This document shows positions 38,676 through 48,918 of a DNA stretch of 64,000 nt, piece after piece. The position numbers were made by a program, and so were the translations under genes. This DNA comes from Halomonas sp. SSL-5 (GTDB lineage Bacteria; Pseudomonadota; Gammaproteobacteria; Pseudomonadales; Halomonadaceae): assembly GCF_030708455.1 (NCBI RefSeq), contig NZ_JAUYWF010000004.1:62001-126000 (forward strand), in the 5' to 3' direction. The number at the start of each line of letters is the position of its first letter. The first letter of the stretch is position 1. Under the pieces are notes generated by a model. The model worked only from the letters and a program-made list of their open reading frames with translations. It made no database searches and had not been told where the DNA came from.

Positions 38676-39863
38676 ATGTTCGAACACATTGAGCGGGTTC
38701 CCGGGGATGCCATCCTCGGTCTGATCGAGGCCTTCAAGAAGGACACCAATCCTCAGAAGGTCGATCTCGGCGTCGGCGTCTACAAGGATGCCCAGGGCAA
38801 TACCCCGGTGATGCGCGCCGTCAAGGAAGCCGAGGCCCTGCTGCTCAAGAACGAGACCACCAAGACCTACATCGGCTCCCACGGGGCGCCGGAGTATGGC
38901 GCGGTGATCCTGCCCATGGTGCTGGGCGAGGGCTCGCCGGTGCTCGAGGCCGGTCGCGCCAGCGCCACCCAGTCTCCGGGCGGCACCGGTGCCCTGCGCC
39001 TGGCGGCGGACTTCATCGCCAAGAAGCTGCCCGGCAAGGGCATCTGGGTCTCCGATCCCACCTGGCCCAACCATCACGGCATCTTCACCGCCGCGGGCAT
39101 CGAGCTGCACAAGTACCCCTACGTGGACGCCGACAACCGCCTCGACTTCGACGGCATGCTGGCGGCCCTCAAGCAGATCCCCGAAGGCGACGTCGTGGTG
39201 CTGCACGCCTGCTGCCACAACCCCACCGGCTTCGACCTCTCCCGCGAGCAGTGGCAGACCGTGCTCGAGGTGGTCCGCGAGCGCCAGCTGCTGCCGCTGA
39301 TCGACTTCGCCTACCAGGGCTTCGGCGAGGGCCTGGACGAGGACGCCTATGCGGTGCGCCTGATGGCCGAGAACCTCGACGAGGTGATCATCACCAGTTC
39401 CTGCTCCAAGAACTTCGGCATCTACTGCGAGCGCACCGGCTGCCTCGTCATGGTGGCCAAGGACGCCGAGCAGATGGAGAACGTGCGCTCGCAGATCGCC
39501 ATCGTCGCTCGGGAGAACTACTCCAACCCGCCGGCCCACGGCGGGGCCATCGTCAGCGAGATCCTGCACTCCTCCGAGCTCGCCGCCGTGTGGCGCGAGG
39601 AGCTCACCGAGATGCGCGACCGCATCAACACCCTGCGTCGCGACTTCGTCAAGGCTCTCAAGCCCTACGGCCTGGACCAGAAGTATGCGCACATTGCCGA
39701 GCAGCGCGGCATGTTCAGCTACACCGGCCTGACCCCCGAGCAGGTCGACCGCCTGCGCGACGAGTTCGGCATCTACATGGTGCGCTCCGGCCGCGCCAAC
39801 GTGGCGGGCTTCTCCCACGAGAACCTGCCCTACCTGGCCAAGGCCGTCGCCGCGGTCAACTGA
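38676..39863 (+). CDS. phhC: Aromatic amino acid aminotransferase
   Basis: A 395-residue class I PLP aminotransferase of the AspC/TyrB type, acting on tyrosine, phenylalanine and aspartate. PLP lysine K245 sits in SSCSKNFGIYCERTG, the substrate arginine in YMVRSGRANVAG, and the N-terminal VDLGVGVYKDAQG and CCHNPTG blocks are intact. No base separates it from phhB, so they share one mRNA. A strong hairpin follows. Confidence 0.95.
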   Translation: MFEHIERVPGDAILGLIEAFKKDTNPQKVDLGVGVYKDAQGNTPVMRAVKEAEALLLKNETTKTYIGSHGAPEYGAVILPMVLGEGSPVLEAGRASATQSPGGTGALRLAADFIAKKLPGKGIWVSDPTWPNHHGIFTAAGIELHKYPYVDADNRLDFDGMLAALKQIPEGDVVVLHACCHNPTGFDLSREQWQTVLEVVRERQLLPLIDFAYQGFGEGLDEDAYAVRLMAENLDEVIITSSCSKNFGIYCERTGCLVMVAKDAEQMENVRSQIAIVARENYSNPPAHGGAIVSEILHSSELAAVWREELTEMRDRINTLRRDFVKALKPYGLDQKYAHIAEQRGMFSYTGLTPEQVDRLRDEFGIYMVRSGRANVAGFSHENLPYLAKAVAAVN

Positions 39864-39884
39864 TCGGCGCCACGCCGCCAGCCA

Positions 39885-39911
39885 AGACGCCCGGGCCCTG
39901 CCCGGGCGTCT
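39885..39911 (+). terminator. Terminator after phhBC
   Basis: AGACGCCCGGGC (39885-39896) pairs perfectly with GCCCGGGCGTCT (39900-39911) around a CCT loop, 22 bases past the phhC stop. A weak T-containing tail (GCGTTT) follows. Confidence 0.75.
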
Positions 39912-40013
39912 GCGTTTCGGGTAGAATCCCCAGCCTTCGACATCCATCGACTCCATTGCCGCCGGGGCCCGGGGCGCCGCGTGGCGCCCGTGGAACGGCC
40001 AGGATTGACCACT

Positions 40014-40074
40014 CAGTCAGGTTACAACCAGACTGCCTCTTGGCCTTGTTCCAATAACCCGACAACCAAGAGGC
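40014..40074 (+). ncRNA. Structured 5' leader with ribosome-site-covering hairpin before the nucleobase permease
   Basis: Hairpin 1: CAGTC (40014-40018) with GACTG (40031-40035), an A-A internal mismatch, then GGT/ACC around TACA. Hairpin 2: GCCTCTTGG (40035-40043) with CCAAGAGGC (40066-40074), a perfect 9-bp stem whose right arm contains the AAGAGG ribosome site (40068-40073), 7 bases from the ATG at 40081. This looks like a translational switch. The linked gene imports purines or uracil, so a nucleobase-sensing riboswitch of the NMT1/xanthine type should be tested; I cannot confirm the match. Confidence 0.5.
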
Positions 40075-40080
40075 TTTCCC

Positions 40081-41601
40081 ATGGCGGCTCCCTCCCAGCA
40101 CCAGCCGGTGCACTACCCCTGGTACAAGAAGGAGGACACCGACGCCTTCTTCGCGCTGTTCCAGAACAACATCGCCAACTTCGTGATCATCGCCATAACC
40201 ATGCTGGGCATGGAGTTTCCGGCCTCGATCGTCTTCGGCCAGGTACTGCCCGGCGCCGCCGTGGCGGTGATGGTGGGCAACTTCTACTACGCCTGGAGCG
40301 CGGCACGCCTGGCCCGCAAGGAGAACCGCGCCGACGTCACCGCCCTCTCCTACGGCATCTCGACCCCGGTGATGTTCGTCTTCCTGTTCGGCGTGCTGCT
40401 GCCCGCCAAGCAACTGACCGGCGATGCCGAACTGGCCTGGAAGGTGGCGGTGGCCGCCTGCTTCATCAGCGGCGCCATCGAGGCGGCCATCAGCCTGATC
40501 GGTCGCTGGGTGCAATACCACCTGCCCCGGGCCGCCATGCTCGGCGCGGTGGCCGGCGTGGCGCTGACCTTCATCGCCGGCGAGATGCTCTTCAAGACCC
40601 TGGAGATTCCGGTGATCGGCCTGCTGGTGCTGGCGATCATCATCGTCGGCCTGGTGGCCCGGGTCAGCATGCCCCTGCGCCTGCCCACCTCGCTGTTCGC
40701 CATCGTGGTGGGCACCGCCATGGCCTACCTGATCGGCGACGCCGGTGGCGAGCGCTTCAGCGATGCCTTCACCCATCTGGGCTTCTACCCGCTGCTGCCC
40801 AACCTGGCCTGGTTCGAGGGCCTGGGGCTGCTGTTCACCGGCATGCTGGCGGTACTCACCGTGGTGCTGCCCATCACGCTGTATAACGCCATCGAGACCA
40901 TGAACAACGTCGAGGCCATGGAGGCCGCCGGCGACAAGTACGACGTTCGCGAGTGCCAGGCGGTGGACGGCGTGGGCACCATGCTCGGCGCCCTGTTCGG
41001 TGGGGTCTTCCCGACCACCGTCTATATCGCCACCGTGGGCGCCAAGTGGATGGGCGCCGGCCGCGGCTACAGCATCCTCAACGGCGCCGTCTATGCCATC
41101 GCCACCATGTTCGGACTGATCGCCGCCCTGGCCGCCATCATCCCGGTGTCGGTGGTGGCGCCGATCCTGGTGTTCGTCGGCATGTCGATGATCGCCACCG
41201 CCTTCCAGTCCAACGACACCCGCTACTACCCGGCGGTGGCCCTGGCCATGCTGCCCTACTTCGCCAACTACGTGATGACCCGCTTCAACCGCGCCGCCGA
41301 GGAGACGGTGGCCGGCATCTCCAGCGGCGTGGTGCCCCTGGGCCAGGGCGCCATGTTCACGGCGATCTTCCTCGGGGCCATGACGGTGGCCGTGATCGAC
41401 CATCAGTTCCGCCGCGCCGCCGCCTTCGCCGCCGTGGCCGCGGGCTTCTCCTTCGTGGGGCTGATGCACGCGCCCAAGCTCGCCCTCAATGCCGCCGGCG
41501 ACTACACCCTGGGTTACCTGGTGATGGGCGGGCTGTTCCTCTACTTCGCCTGGCAGGAGCGCCGCCAGGCGGCGAGCGATCCCGCCACCCGGTCGCGCTG
41601 A
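40081..41601 (+). CDS. NCS2-type uracil/xanthine permease
   Basis: A 506-residue membrane transporter of the nucleobase-cation symporter 2 group (xanthine/uracil/vitamin C permease superfamily), with 12-14 helices. Visible features are ITMLGMEFPASIVFGQ, ADVTALSYGISTPVMFVFLF, LYNAIETMNNVEAME and FGGVFPTTVYIATVGAKWMG, the last two resembling the substrate-binding TM8 and TM10 regions. It should take up a purine or pyrimidine base with H+ or Na+. Translation is probably controlled by the leader hairpins. It ends before a bidirectional terminator. Confidence 0.88.
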   Translation: MAAPSQHQPVHYPWYKKEDTDAFFALFQNNIANFVIIAITMLGMEFPASIVFGQVLPGAAVAVMVGNFYYAWSAARLARKENRADVTALSYGISTPVMFVFLFGVLLPAKQLTGDAELAWKVAVAACFISGAIEAAISLIGRWVQYHLPRAAMLGAVAGVALTFIAGEMLFKTLEIPVIGLLVLAIIIVGLVARVSMPLRLPTSLFAIVVGTAMAYLIGDAGGERFSDAFTHLGFYPLLPNLAWFEGLGLLFTGMLAVLTVVLPITLYNAIETMNNVEAMEAAGDKYDVRECQAVDGVGTMLGALFGGVFPTTVYIATVGAKWMGAGRGYSILNGAVYAIATMFGLIAALAAIIPVSVVAPILVFVGMSMIATAFQSNDTRYYPAVALAMLPYFANYVMTRFNRAAEETVAGISSGVVPLGQGAMFTAIFLGAMTVAVIDHQFRRAAAFAAVAAGFSFVGLMHAPKLALNAAGDYTLGYLVMGGLFLYFAWQERRQAASDPATRSR

Positions 41602-41624
41602 GCGGCGTCACACACGGCACACAC

Positions 41625-41654
41625 GACTCGCCCCGCCGATTGGCGGGGCGAGTC
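41625..41654. terminator. Bidirectional terminator, permease / MutT-ThiE gene
   Basis: GACTCGCCCCGCC (41625-41637) and GGCGGGGCGAGTC (41642-41654) form a perfect 13-bp stem with a GATT loop between two convergent genes. T tracts are weak. Unlike the other two convergent terminators in the window it has no AAG-N4 heptads beside it. Confidence 0.75.
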
Positions 41655-41685
41655 GTTCAGGGCTGCCGAGCACCTCGGCGACGCA

Positions 41686-42642
41686 TCACTTCCAGAAATC
41701 GCGGATCGAGGCGACCCCCTGGGCCCCCACGGCGCGGGCATGGTTGGCATCGAAGCGGGTCATGCCACCCAGCGCAAAGACCGGCATGGCGGCGCGCTCC
41801 ACCAGCTCCTGGAAGTCGTGCCAGCCCACCGGCGGCACGTCGGGATGCGACGGCGTGGTACGCAGCGGCGAGAGGGTCACGAAGTCGCAGCCCAGCCTTG
41901 CGGCCTGGACGAGCTGCGCGCGATCGTGGGTGGAGGCGGCGAGCCACTTGCCCTCGGCGATGGGACGCCGCTCCAGTTGCATCAGCCGCTCGCTGGTCAG
42001 GTGGATGCCATCGGCATCCACCGACTCGAGCAGCTCGGGTTCCCCGTTGAGCAGCAGACGCGCGCCATGCTGGCGACAACGCGCCAGGGCGGACTCCGCA
42101 CGGGCCAGGTAGGCGGTTTCATCCAGCTGCTTGGCCCGCAGCTGCACCAGGCGTACGCCATCCTCCACCAGGGCGCGCTCGAGGCGCTGGTCAAACAGCC
42201 CATCGTCCTCCTCCTCGCCGGAGATGAGGTACTCGGTGGGCAGCATCACCGCGCGCAGGATCGGCAGGTTGGCCGCCGGGAAGGGATAGTTGACCAGATC
42301 CTTCATCGGCACCCAGCGCACCGCTTGCCCCTCGCGGCCGAAGGGCTCACCGGAGAATTCATGGACCTGCCACACATCGAGCAGGATATGCTTGTCGGGA
42401 TACTCGTGGTGGATGCGAATCAGCGGCTGAGCACGCCGGATCTCGATACCCAGCTCCTCGTGGAGCTCGCGCTTGAGCCCACCCAGGCCCGTCTCGTAAG
42501 GGGCCAGCTTGCCACCGGGAAACTCCCAGAGCCCACCATGATCGACGTTACTGGGCCGGCGCGCGATCAGCACCTCGCGCCCATCGGCGCTGATGATGGC
42601 CGCCGCCGCCACGTGCACCCTTCTCTTCACCATTGCGTTCAT
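41686..42642 (-). CDS. Nudix hydrolase (MutT-like) fused to a ThiE-like domain
   Basis: A 318-residue two-domain protein. Residues 1-135 are a MutT/Nudix domain with the full box GGKLAPYETG...RELHEELGI, expected to remove 8-oxo-dGTP. After a linker, residues 150-318 form a thiamine-phosphate-synthase-like (TIM-barrel) domain with VQLRAKQLDE, GIHLTSERLMQL and the phosphate-binding end FALGGMTRFDAN. The fusion is common in pseudomonads and relatives; the second domain's role is unclear. The start at 42642 follows GGAAGG; ATG 42633 is possible. It lies downstream of argJ with an 81-base gap. Confidence 0.9.
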   Translation of the reverse strand: MNAMVKRRVHVAAAAIISADGREVLIARRPSNVDHGGLWEFPGGKLAPYETGLGGLKRELHEELGIEIRRAQPLIRIHHEYPDKHILLDVWQVHEFSGEPFGREGQAVRWVPMKDLVNYPFPAANLPILRAVMLPTEYLISGEEEDDGLFDQRLERALVEDGVRLVQLRAKQLDETAYLARAESALARCRQHGARLLLNGEPELLESVDADGIHLTSERLMQLERRPIAEGKWLAASTHDRAQLVQAARLGCDFVTLSPLRTTPSHPDVPPVGWHDFQELVERAAMPVFALGGMTRFDANHARAVGAQGVASIRDFWK

Positions 42643-42723
42643 TCACCCTTCCAACGTGTCCGCGCACGGCGGCGCGGGGTCTGTGTCTGACCGGATGTCC
42701 CGGATCTGGCAGTATGCCGACGC

Positions 42724-43941
42724 TCAGCTGCGGTAGTCGGCATTGATGCTGACATAGTCATGGGAGAGGTCGGTGGTCCACACCGTGGCCCCCTCCCCTC
42801 CGCGGTCGAGCGCGATGCGGATGGGAATCTCCTCGCGCCCCATCACCGCGCTGCCGGCCTCCTCGGTATAGCCCGGGGCACGCCCGCCCCCTTCCACCAG
42901 GCGCACCTCGCCCAGGTCGATGGTCACCCGGGACACATCGAAGTCGGCCACCGGCGCACGCCCCACCGCGGCGAGTATCCGCCCCCAGTTGGCATCCGAG
43001 GCGTAGAGCGCCGTCTTGACCAGCGGCGAGTTGGCCACCGTGAAGGCCACGTCGAGTGCCTCCTGCCGACTGGTAGCACCGTCGACCTGCAGGGTCACGA
43101 ACTTGGTGGCGCCTTCACCGTCACGAATGATCGCCTGGGCCAGCTCGGTCATCACCCGCTGCAGGCCGTTGCGGAAGATGGCGATCGCCTCCTCGCCTTC
43201 CACCTGCGGGCCGCGCTGGGTGCTGATCAGCACGCAGGCGTCGTTGGTGGAGGTGTCACCATCCACGGTGATGCAGTTGAAGGAGCGCTCGACGGTCTCG
43301 CGCAGCAGCCCGTCGAGGAGCTCCTGCTCGAGGCTCGCATCGGTGGCCACGAAGGCCAGCATGGTGGCCATGTTGGGCTGGATCATCCCCGAGCCCTTGG
43401 CGATGCCGTTGATGACCACCCGCTCCCCGGCAATCTCCAGGGTGACGCTGGCGCCCTTGGCGCGGGTATCGGTAGTCAGGATGCCCTCGCCGGCCTGGTG
43501 CCAAGCCTCGGCACCTTCGTCGAGGCTGTCGAGTGCGGCCGGCAGGCCCCCCAGCAGCCGCTCCATGGGCAGCGGCTCACCGATCACCCCGGTGGAGAAT
43601 GGCAGAACGGCGCGTGCGTCGACCCCGGCCAGGCGGGCCAGTTCGGCGCAGCTGGCACGTGCGTCACGCAACCCGATCTCGCCGGTTCCGGCATTGGCGT
43701 TGCCGGTGTTGATCACCAGGTAGCGCGGCGCCTCACCGCTCGCCAGATGATCCCGGGCCACCGTCACCGGGGCCGCGCAGAAGGCATTGCGAGTGAAGGC
43801 GCCCGCCATGCGGGCCCCCTCGGGACTCTCGATCACTACCAGGTCGCGGCGGCCAGGCTTCTTGATCCCCGCCATGGCGGTGCCCAGTCGCACGCCGGGA
43901 ATGGCCGGCATCTCGGGAAATATTGCGTCACCCACTGCCAT
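42724..43941 (-). CDS. argJ: Bifunctional glutamate N-acetyltransferase / N-acetylglutamate synthase
   Basis: A 405-residue enzyme of the arginine pathway that recycles acetyl groups from N-acetylornithine to glutamate. It is made as a proenzyme cut before the nucleophilic Thr in IQPNMATMLAFVATDA. Other marks are GVRLGTAMAGIKKPGRRDL and VDGDTSTNDACVLI. It lies 36 bases after secA on the same strand and is followed by the MutT-ThiE gene. Confidence 0.96.
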   Translation of the reverse strand: MAVGDAIFPEMPAIPGVRLGTAMAGIKKPGRRDLVVIESPEGARMAGAFTRNAFCAAPVTVARDHLASGEAPRYLVINTGNANAGTGEIGLRDARASCAELARLAGVDARAVLPFSTGVIGEPLPMERLLGGLPAALDSLDEGAEAWHQAGEGILTTDTRAKGASVTLEIAGERVVINGIAKGSGMIQPNMATMLAFVATDASLEQELLDGLLRETVERSFNCITVDGDTSTNDACVLISTQRGPQVEGEEAIAIFRNGLQRVMTELAQAIIRDGEGATKFVTLQVDGATSRQEALDVAFTVANSPLVKTALYASDANWGRILAAVGRAPVADFDVSRVTIDLGEVRLVEGGGRAPGYTEEAGSAVMGREEIPIRIALDRGGEGATVWTTDLSHDYVSINADYRS

Positions 43942-43977
43942 CGTCTCGTCTCCTCTGGGGTTGGCCGAAGGCCAGGT

Positions 43978-46716
<2,739 letters not shown>

Positions 46717-46737
46717 GAAGTGTCCGTCATCTGCGTA

Positions 46738-46764
46738 TGGCGTAGCGCCAACCGCCCGGGGCGG
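46738..46764 (-). promoter_or_regulatory. Hairpins in the leader between the SecM-like ORF and secA
   Basis: TGGCG/CGCCA around a three-base loop (46738-46750), and CCGC/GCGG in the adjacent 46752-46764, fold in the 58-base spacer before secA. In addition GTG-TCC near the end of the upstream ORF (one G bulged) could pair with GGACAC, which contains the weak secA ribosome site. All of this is by eye, without energy calculation. Confidence 0.35.
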
Positions 46765-46774
46765 CCGGCCATGT

Positions 46775-47146
46775 TCAGGATGTCAGCTTGCCCACGCAGG
46801 GGGGAGGACCACGGCGGGTCAGGACGTCATGGGCGGCGGTGGCCTGCCCCATTGCCACGCACAGGAGCGCGGACGAGTCGCCGCGAAGTGCCACTCTGGC
46901 CCGCCGCATCAACGGCCAGCCCCGCCTCCGGCGGCGCGCCTTGAGGCGCGAGCTGGCGCGAATCAGGGCCGGGGCCAGGATGCACACCTGCACCAACCGC
47001 TCGGCCTGTCGCGTGAGATCGCCCTGGGCAAGGCCCGCGGGCAGCAGGCACCCCACCAGCAGGCCGGCCAGCCACCAGCGTGCGTGACGCCGCGAAGGAA
47101 CGGGCCTGGCGGGTGTGGCAGGCGAGTGGCTGAGGGTCACGGCCAT
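46775..47146 (-). CDS. Short secretory ORF in the secM position, candidate arrest peptide
   Basis: A 123-residue protein of unknown family. A basic N-terminus and hydrophobic core ([20 protein letters not shown]; residues 19-38) look like a signal peptide cut near A40, or a lipobox at LVGC33. The rest is short and basic, and the last residues read [15 protein letters not shown] with R111-R-G-P114-P-P. E. coli SecM stalls at R163-A-G-P166 close to its own end. It sits immediately upstream of secA on the same strand, 58 bases away, exactly where SecM is in enterobacteria. The key Phe and Trp of SecM are not seen. Coding status is moderately likely; SecM-like function is a hypothesis. Confidence 0.55.
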   Translation of the reverse strand: MAVTLSHSPATPARPVPSRRHARWWLAGLLVGCLLPAGLAQGDLTRQAERLVQVCILAPALIRASSRLKARRRRRGWPLMRRARVALRGDSSALLCVAMGQATAAHDVLTRRGPPPCVGKLTS

Positions 47147-47244
47147 GCTGTCAGGGGCTCCCGGGCGTGCTAGTCTGACGGGCGCTGCAGGCCCATCGCG
47201 TTCATCGTCTGGCCCGCCTGGCGCGGGACGAGAGAGTCAAGCCC

Positions 47245-47712
47245 ATGAGTATAAAGGTTAAGCGCTTTCGCGCCCAGCCCATGTCCCGGCTGCTGGGCGG
47301 GCGCGGCGAACTCGGCTCGCTGATGCGCATGGCGCGGCTGATCGATCTCGCCCAGACACACCTGCGTGCCCACCTGCCCGCGGAGCTTGCCGAGCACCTG
47401 CACGTCGGCGGCTTCCGCGACGGCCGACTGACCCTGATCGCCGACGGCGCCGCCTGGCTGACCCGGCTGCGCTACGAACAGCCGCGACTGCTGGAACTGC
47501 TGCACGAACTCCCCGGCTTCCAGGCGGTACGGGGATTCAATCTGAAGGTCAGGCCAGTGCGCCCACCCAAGGCGCCGCTGCGCCAGGTCCGACATCTGCC
47601 GGCCCGAGCCGCCGACGAGATCTCCAGCTGTGCCGCCGACACCGAGGACCCCCGGCTTCGCGAAGCCCTCGAGCGACTGGCGTCCCATGCCGAACGGGAG
47701 GACGAGCCGTAA
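47245..47712 (+). CDS. DciA-like protein (DUF721)
   Basis: A 155-residue protein of the DUF721/DciA family, the widespread loader of the replicative helicase DnaB in bacteria lacking DnaC. The KH-like domain spans residues 15-95, with LARTH-like ARLIDLAQTHLRAHLPAEL and GGFRDGRLTLIADGAAWLTRL. The C-terminal third is Pro/Arg-rich and probably flexible. It lies between lpxC and secA, as in pseudomonads. Only 98 bases separate it from the divergent SecM-like ORF. Its stop codon runs into a heptad repeat and a strong terminator. Confidence 0.85.
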   Translation: MSIKVKRFRAQPMSRLLGGRGELGSLMRMARLIDLAQTHLRAHLPAELAEHLHVGGFRDGRLTLIADGAAWLTRLRYEQPRLLELLHELPGFQAVRGFNLKVRPVRPPKAPLRQVRHLPARAADEISSCAADTEDPRLREALERLASHAEREDEP

Positions 47713-47766
47713 GCTGGAAGCTGGAAGCTGGAAGCTGGAAGCTGGAAGCTGGAAGCTGGAAGCTGG
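47711..47766 (+). repeat. Eight perfect AAGCTGG heptads in the dciA 3' UTR
   Basis: AAGCTGG is repeated eight times without a mismatch from 47711 to 47766; the first copy shares the last two bases of the dciA stop codon. The array reads towards the terminator at 47784-47814. Beyond that terminator the complement of the same unit appears after lpxC. Confidence 0.95.
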
Positions 47767-47783
47767 ATAGCAGCCCAAACAGC

Positions 47784-47814
47784 ACCGCCTCCGTGGCGAG
47801 ACCACGGAGGCGGT
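47784..47814. terminator. Bidirectional terminator, dciA/lpxC
   Basis: ACCGCCTCCGTGG (47784-47796) and CCACGGAGGCGGT (47802-47814) form a perfect 13-bp stem with loop CGAGA, followed by TTTCTT on the plus side. The flanking AAGCTGG and CCAGCTT repeats can extend it into a much longer imperfect stem. Confidence 0.88.
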
Positions 47815-47816
47815 TT

Positions 47817-47834
47817 TCTTCTTCCAGCTTCCAG
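47817..47834 (-). repeat. AAG-N4 heptads in the lpxC 3' UTR
   Basis: On the minus strand, after lpxC, the sequence reads CTGG, AAGCTGG (47830-47824), AAGAAGA (47823-47817), again in 7-base steps and leading into the shared terminator. Confidence 0.6.
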
Positions 47835-47894
47835 ACGCGAAGCGCCGCTCTTCCGGCCTACGGCCCCCGGCGAAACCGGGCGGGCGAAACCCGG

Positions 47895-48806
47895 CTAGAC
47901 CATGGCGGGGGCAGCATAGGAGATCGGGGCGACCTCGCTCTCGTCCTCGAAGGTGACGATCTCGTAGGCATCGGGCTGGGCCATCAGGGCACGACACAGC
48001 TGGTTGTTGAGCGCATGGCCGGACTTCACGCCGTGGAACTCGCCGATCAGGCTGTAGCCCAGCTGATAGAGGTCGCCGATGGCATCCAGCACCTTGTGCT
48101 TGACGAACTCGTCGTCGTAGCGAAGCCCGCCCTCGTTGACGATGCGGTAGTCGTCCACGACGATGGCGTTGTCGAGGCTACCGCCCAGCGCCAGGTTGTT
48201 GGAGCGCAGGTACTCCAGATCACGCATGAAACCGAAGGTGCGCGCCCGCGATACCTCCTTGACGAAGGAGGTGGTGGAGAAGTCCACCGCCGCGGTCTGG
48301 GTCTGGTTCTCGAACACCGGGTGGTCGAAGTCGATGGAGAAGCCCACCTTGAAGCCCTTGTGGGGGCGGAAGGTAGCCTCCTTGTCGCCATCACGCACCG
48401 TCAGCTCCCGCTTGATGCGGATGAACTTCTTGGGGGCGTTCTGCTCGCTGATGCCGGCAGACTGGATCAGGAACACGAAGGGGCCGGCGCTGCCATCCAT
48501 GATCGGCACCTCGGCGGCGCTGAGGTCCACATAGGCGTTATCGATACCGAGGCCGGCCAGCGCGGACATCAGGTGCTCCACGGTGGCGACCTTGGCGCCA
48601 GCATGGGTCAGGGCGGTGCACAGGGTGGTATCGGTCACCAGTTCCGCGCGGGCCGGAATCTGCACCTCGGGATCCAGGTCGGTGCGCACGAAGATGATAC
48701 CGCTATCCACGGGCGCCGGCCTCAGGGTCATGTAGACCTTCTTGCCGGAATGCAGGCCGACGCCGGTGGCGCGGATGACGTTCTTCAGGGTGCGTTGTCT
48801 GATCAT
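47895..48806 (-). CDS. lpxC: UDP-3-O-acyl-N-acetylglucosamine deacetylase
   Basis: The 303-residue zinc deacetylase that commits UDP-GlcNAc derivatives to lipid A. It begins [20 protein letters not shown]; the zinc site includes H78 ([16 protein letters not shown]) and the later H-x3-D of [14 protein letters not shown], and the catalytic region [16 protein letters not shown] follows. The start at 48806 is set by homology; an upstream open stretch is not conserved. It is last in the dcw-lpxC run and has its own likely promoter overlapping a hairpin. Confidence 0.97.
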   Translation of the reverse strand: MIRQRTLKNVIRATGVGLHSGKKVYMTLRPAPVDSGIIFVRTDLDPEVQIPARAELVTDTTLCTALTHAGAKVATVEHLMSALAGLGIDNAYVDLSAAEVPIMDGSAGPFVFLIQSAGISEQNAPKKFIRIKRELTVRDGDKEATFRPHKGFKVGFSIDFDHPVFENQTQTAAVDFSTTSFVKEVSRARTFGFMRDLEYLRSNNLALGGSLDNAIVVDDYRIVNEGGLRYDDEFVKHKVLDAIGDLYQLGYSLIGEFHGVKSGHALNNQLCRALMAQPDAYEIVTFEDESEVAPISYAAPAMV

Positions 48807-48847
48807 GAGCAGTGGCCAGGCGGTTATCGGATTATCAAACACTGTTC

Positions 48848-48876
48848 ACTATAACACCGAACGAGCGTTTCAACAA
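48848..48876 (-). promoter_or_regulatory. Probable lpxC promoter
   Basis: On the minus strand TTGTTG (48876-48871) and TATAGT (48853-48848) are 17 bases apart and end about 40 bases before the lpxC ATG. The -35 element lies in the loop of the hairpin at 48857-48891, so transcription arriving from ftsZ and initiation here may affect each other. Confidence 0.5.
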
Positions 48877-48891
48877 AGAAAGCTCGTTCGG
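48857..48891 (-). terminator. Hairpin between ftsZ and lpxC
   Basis: CCGAACGAGC (48857-48866) and GCTCGTTCGG (48882-48891) are a perfect 10-bp inverted repeat with a 15-base loop, 28 bases past the ftsZ stop. No U tract follows, so it may act as a partial terminator or an RNA stability element. Confidence 0.6.
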
Positions 48892-48918
48892 CAAGGCGCA
48901 TGGCCCCGATAGCCCGCC

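Noticed and set aside
38085..39956. A 623-codon minus-strand frame opposite phhB and phhC.
   Set aside because: It is an antisense mirror frame of two conserved genes, with no motifs and no sensible start site.
47711..47766. The repeat array considered as a CRISPR or an iteron origin.
   Set aside because: Units are 7 bases with no spacers, no cas or rep genes are nearby, and the array lies in a gene 3' UTR.
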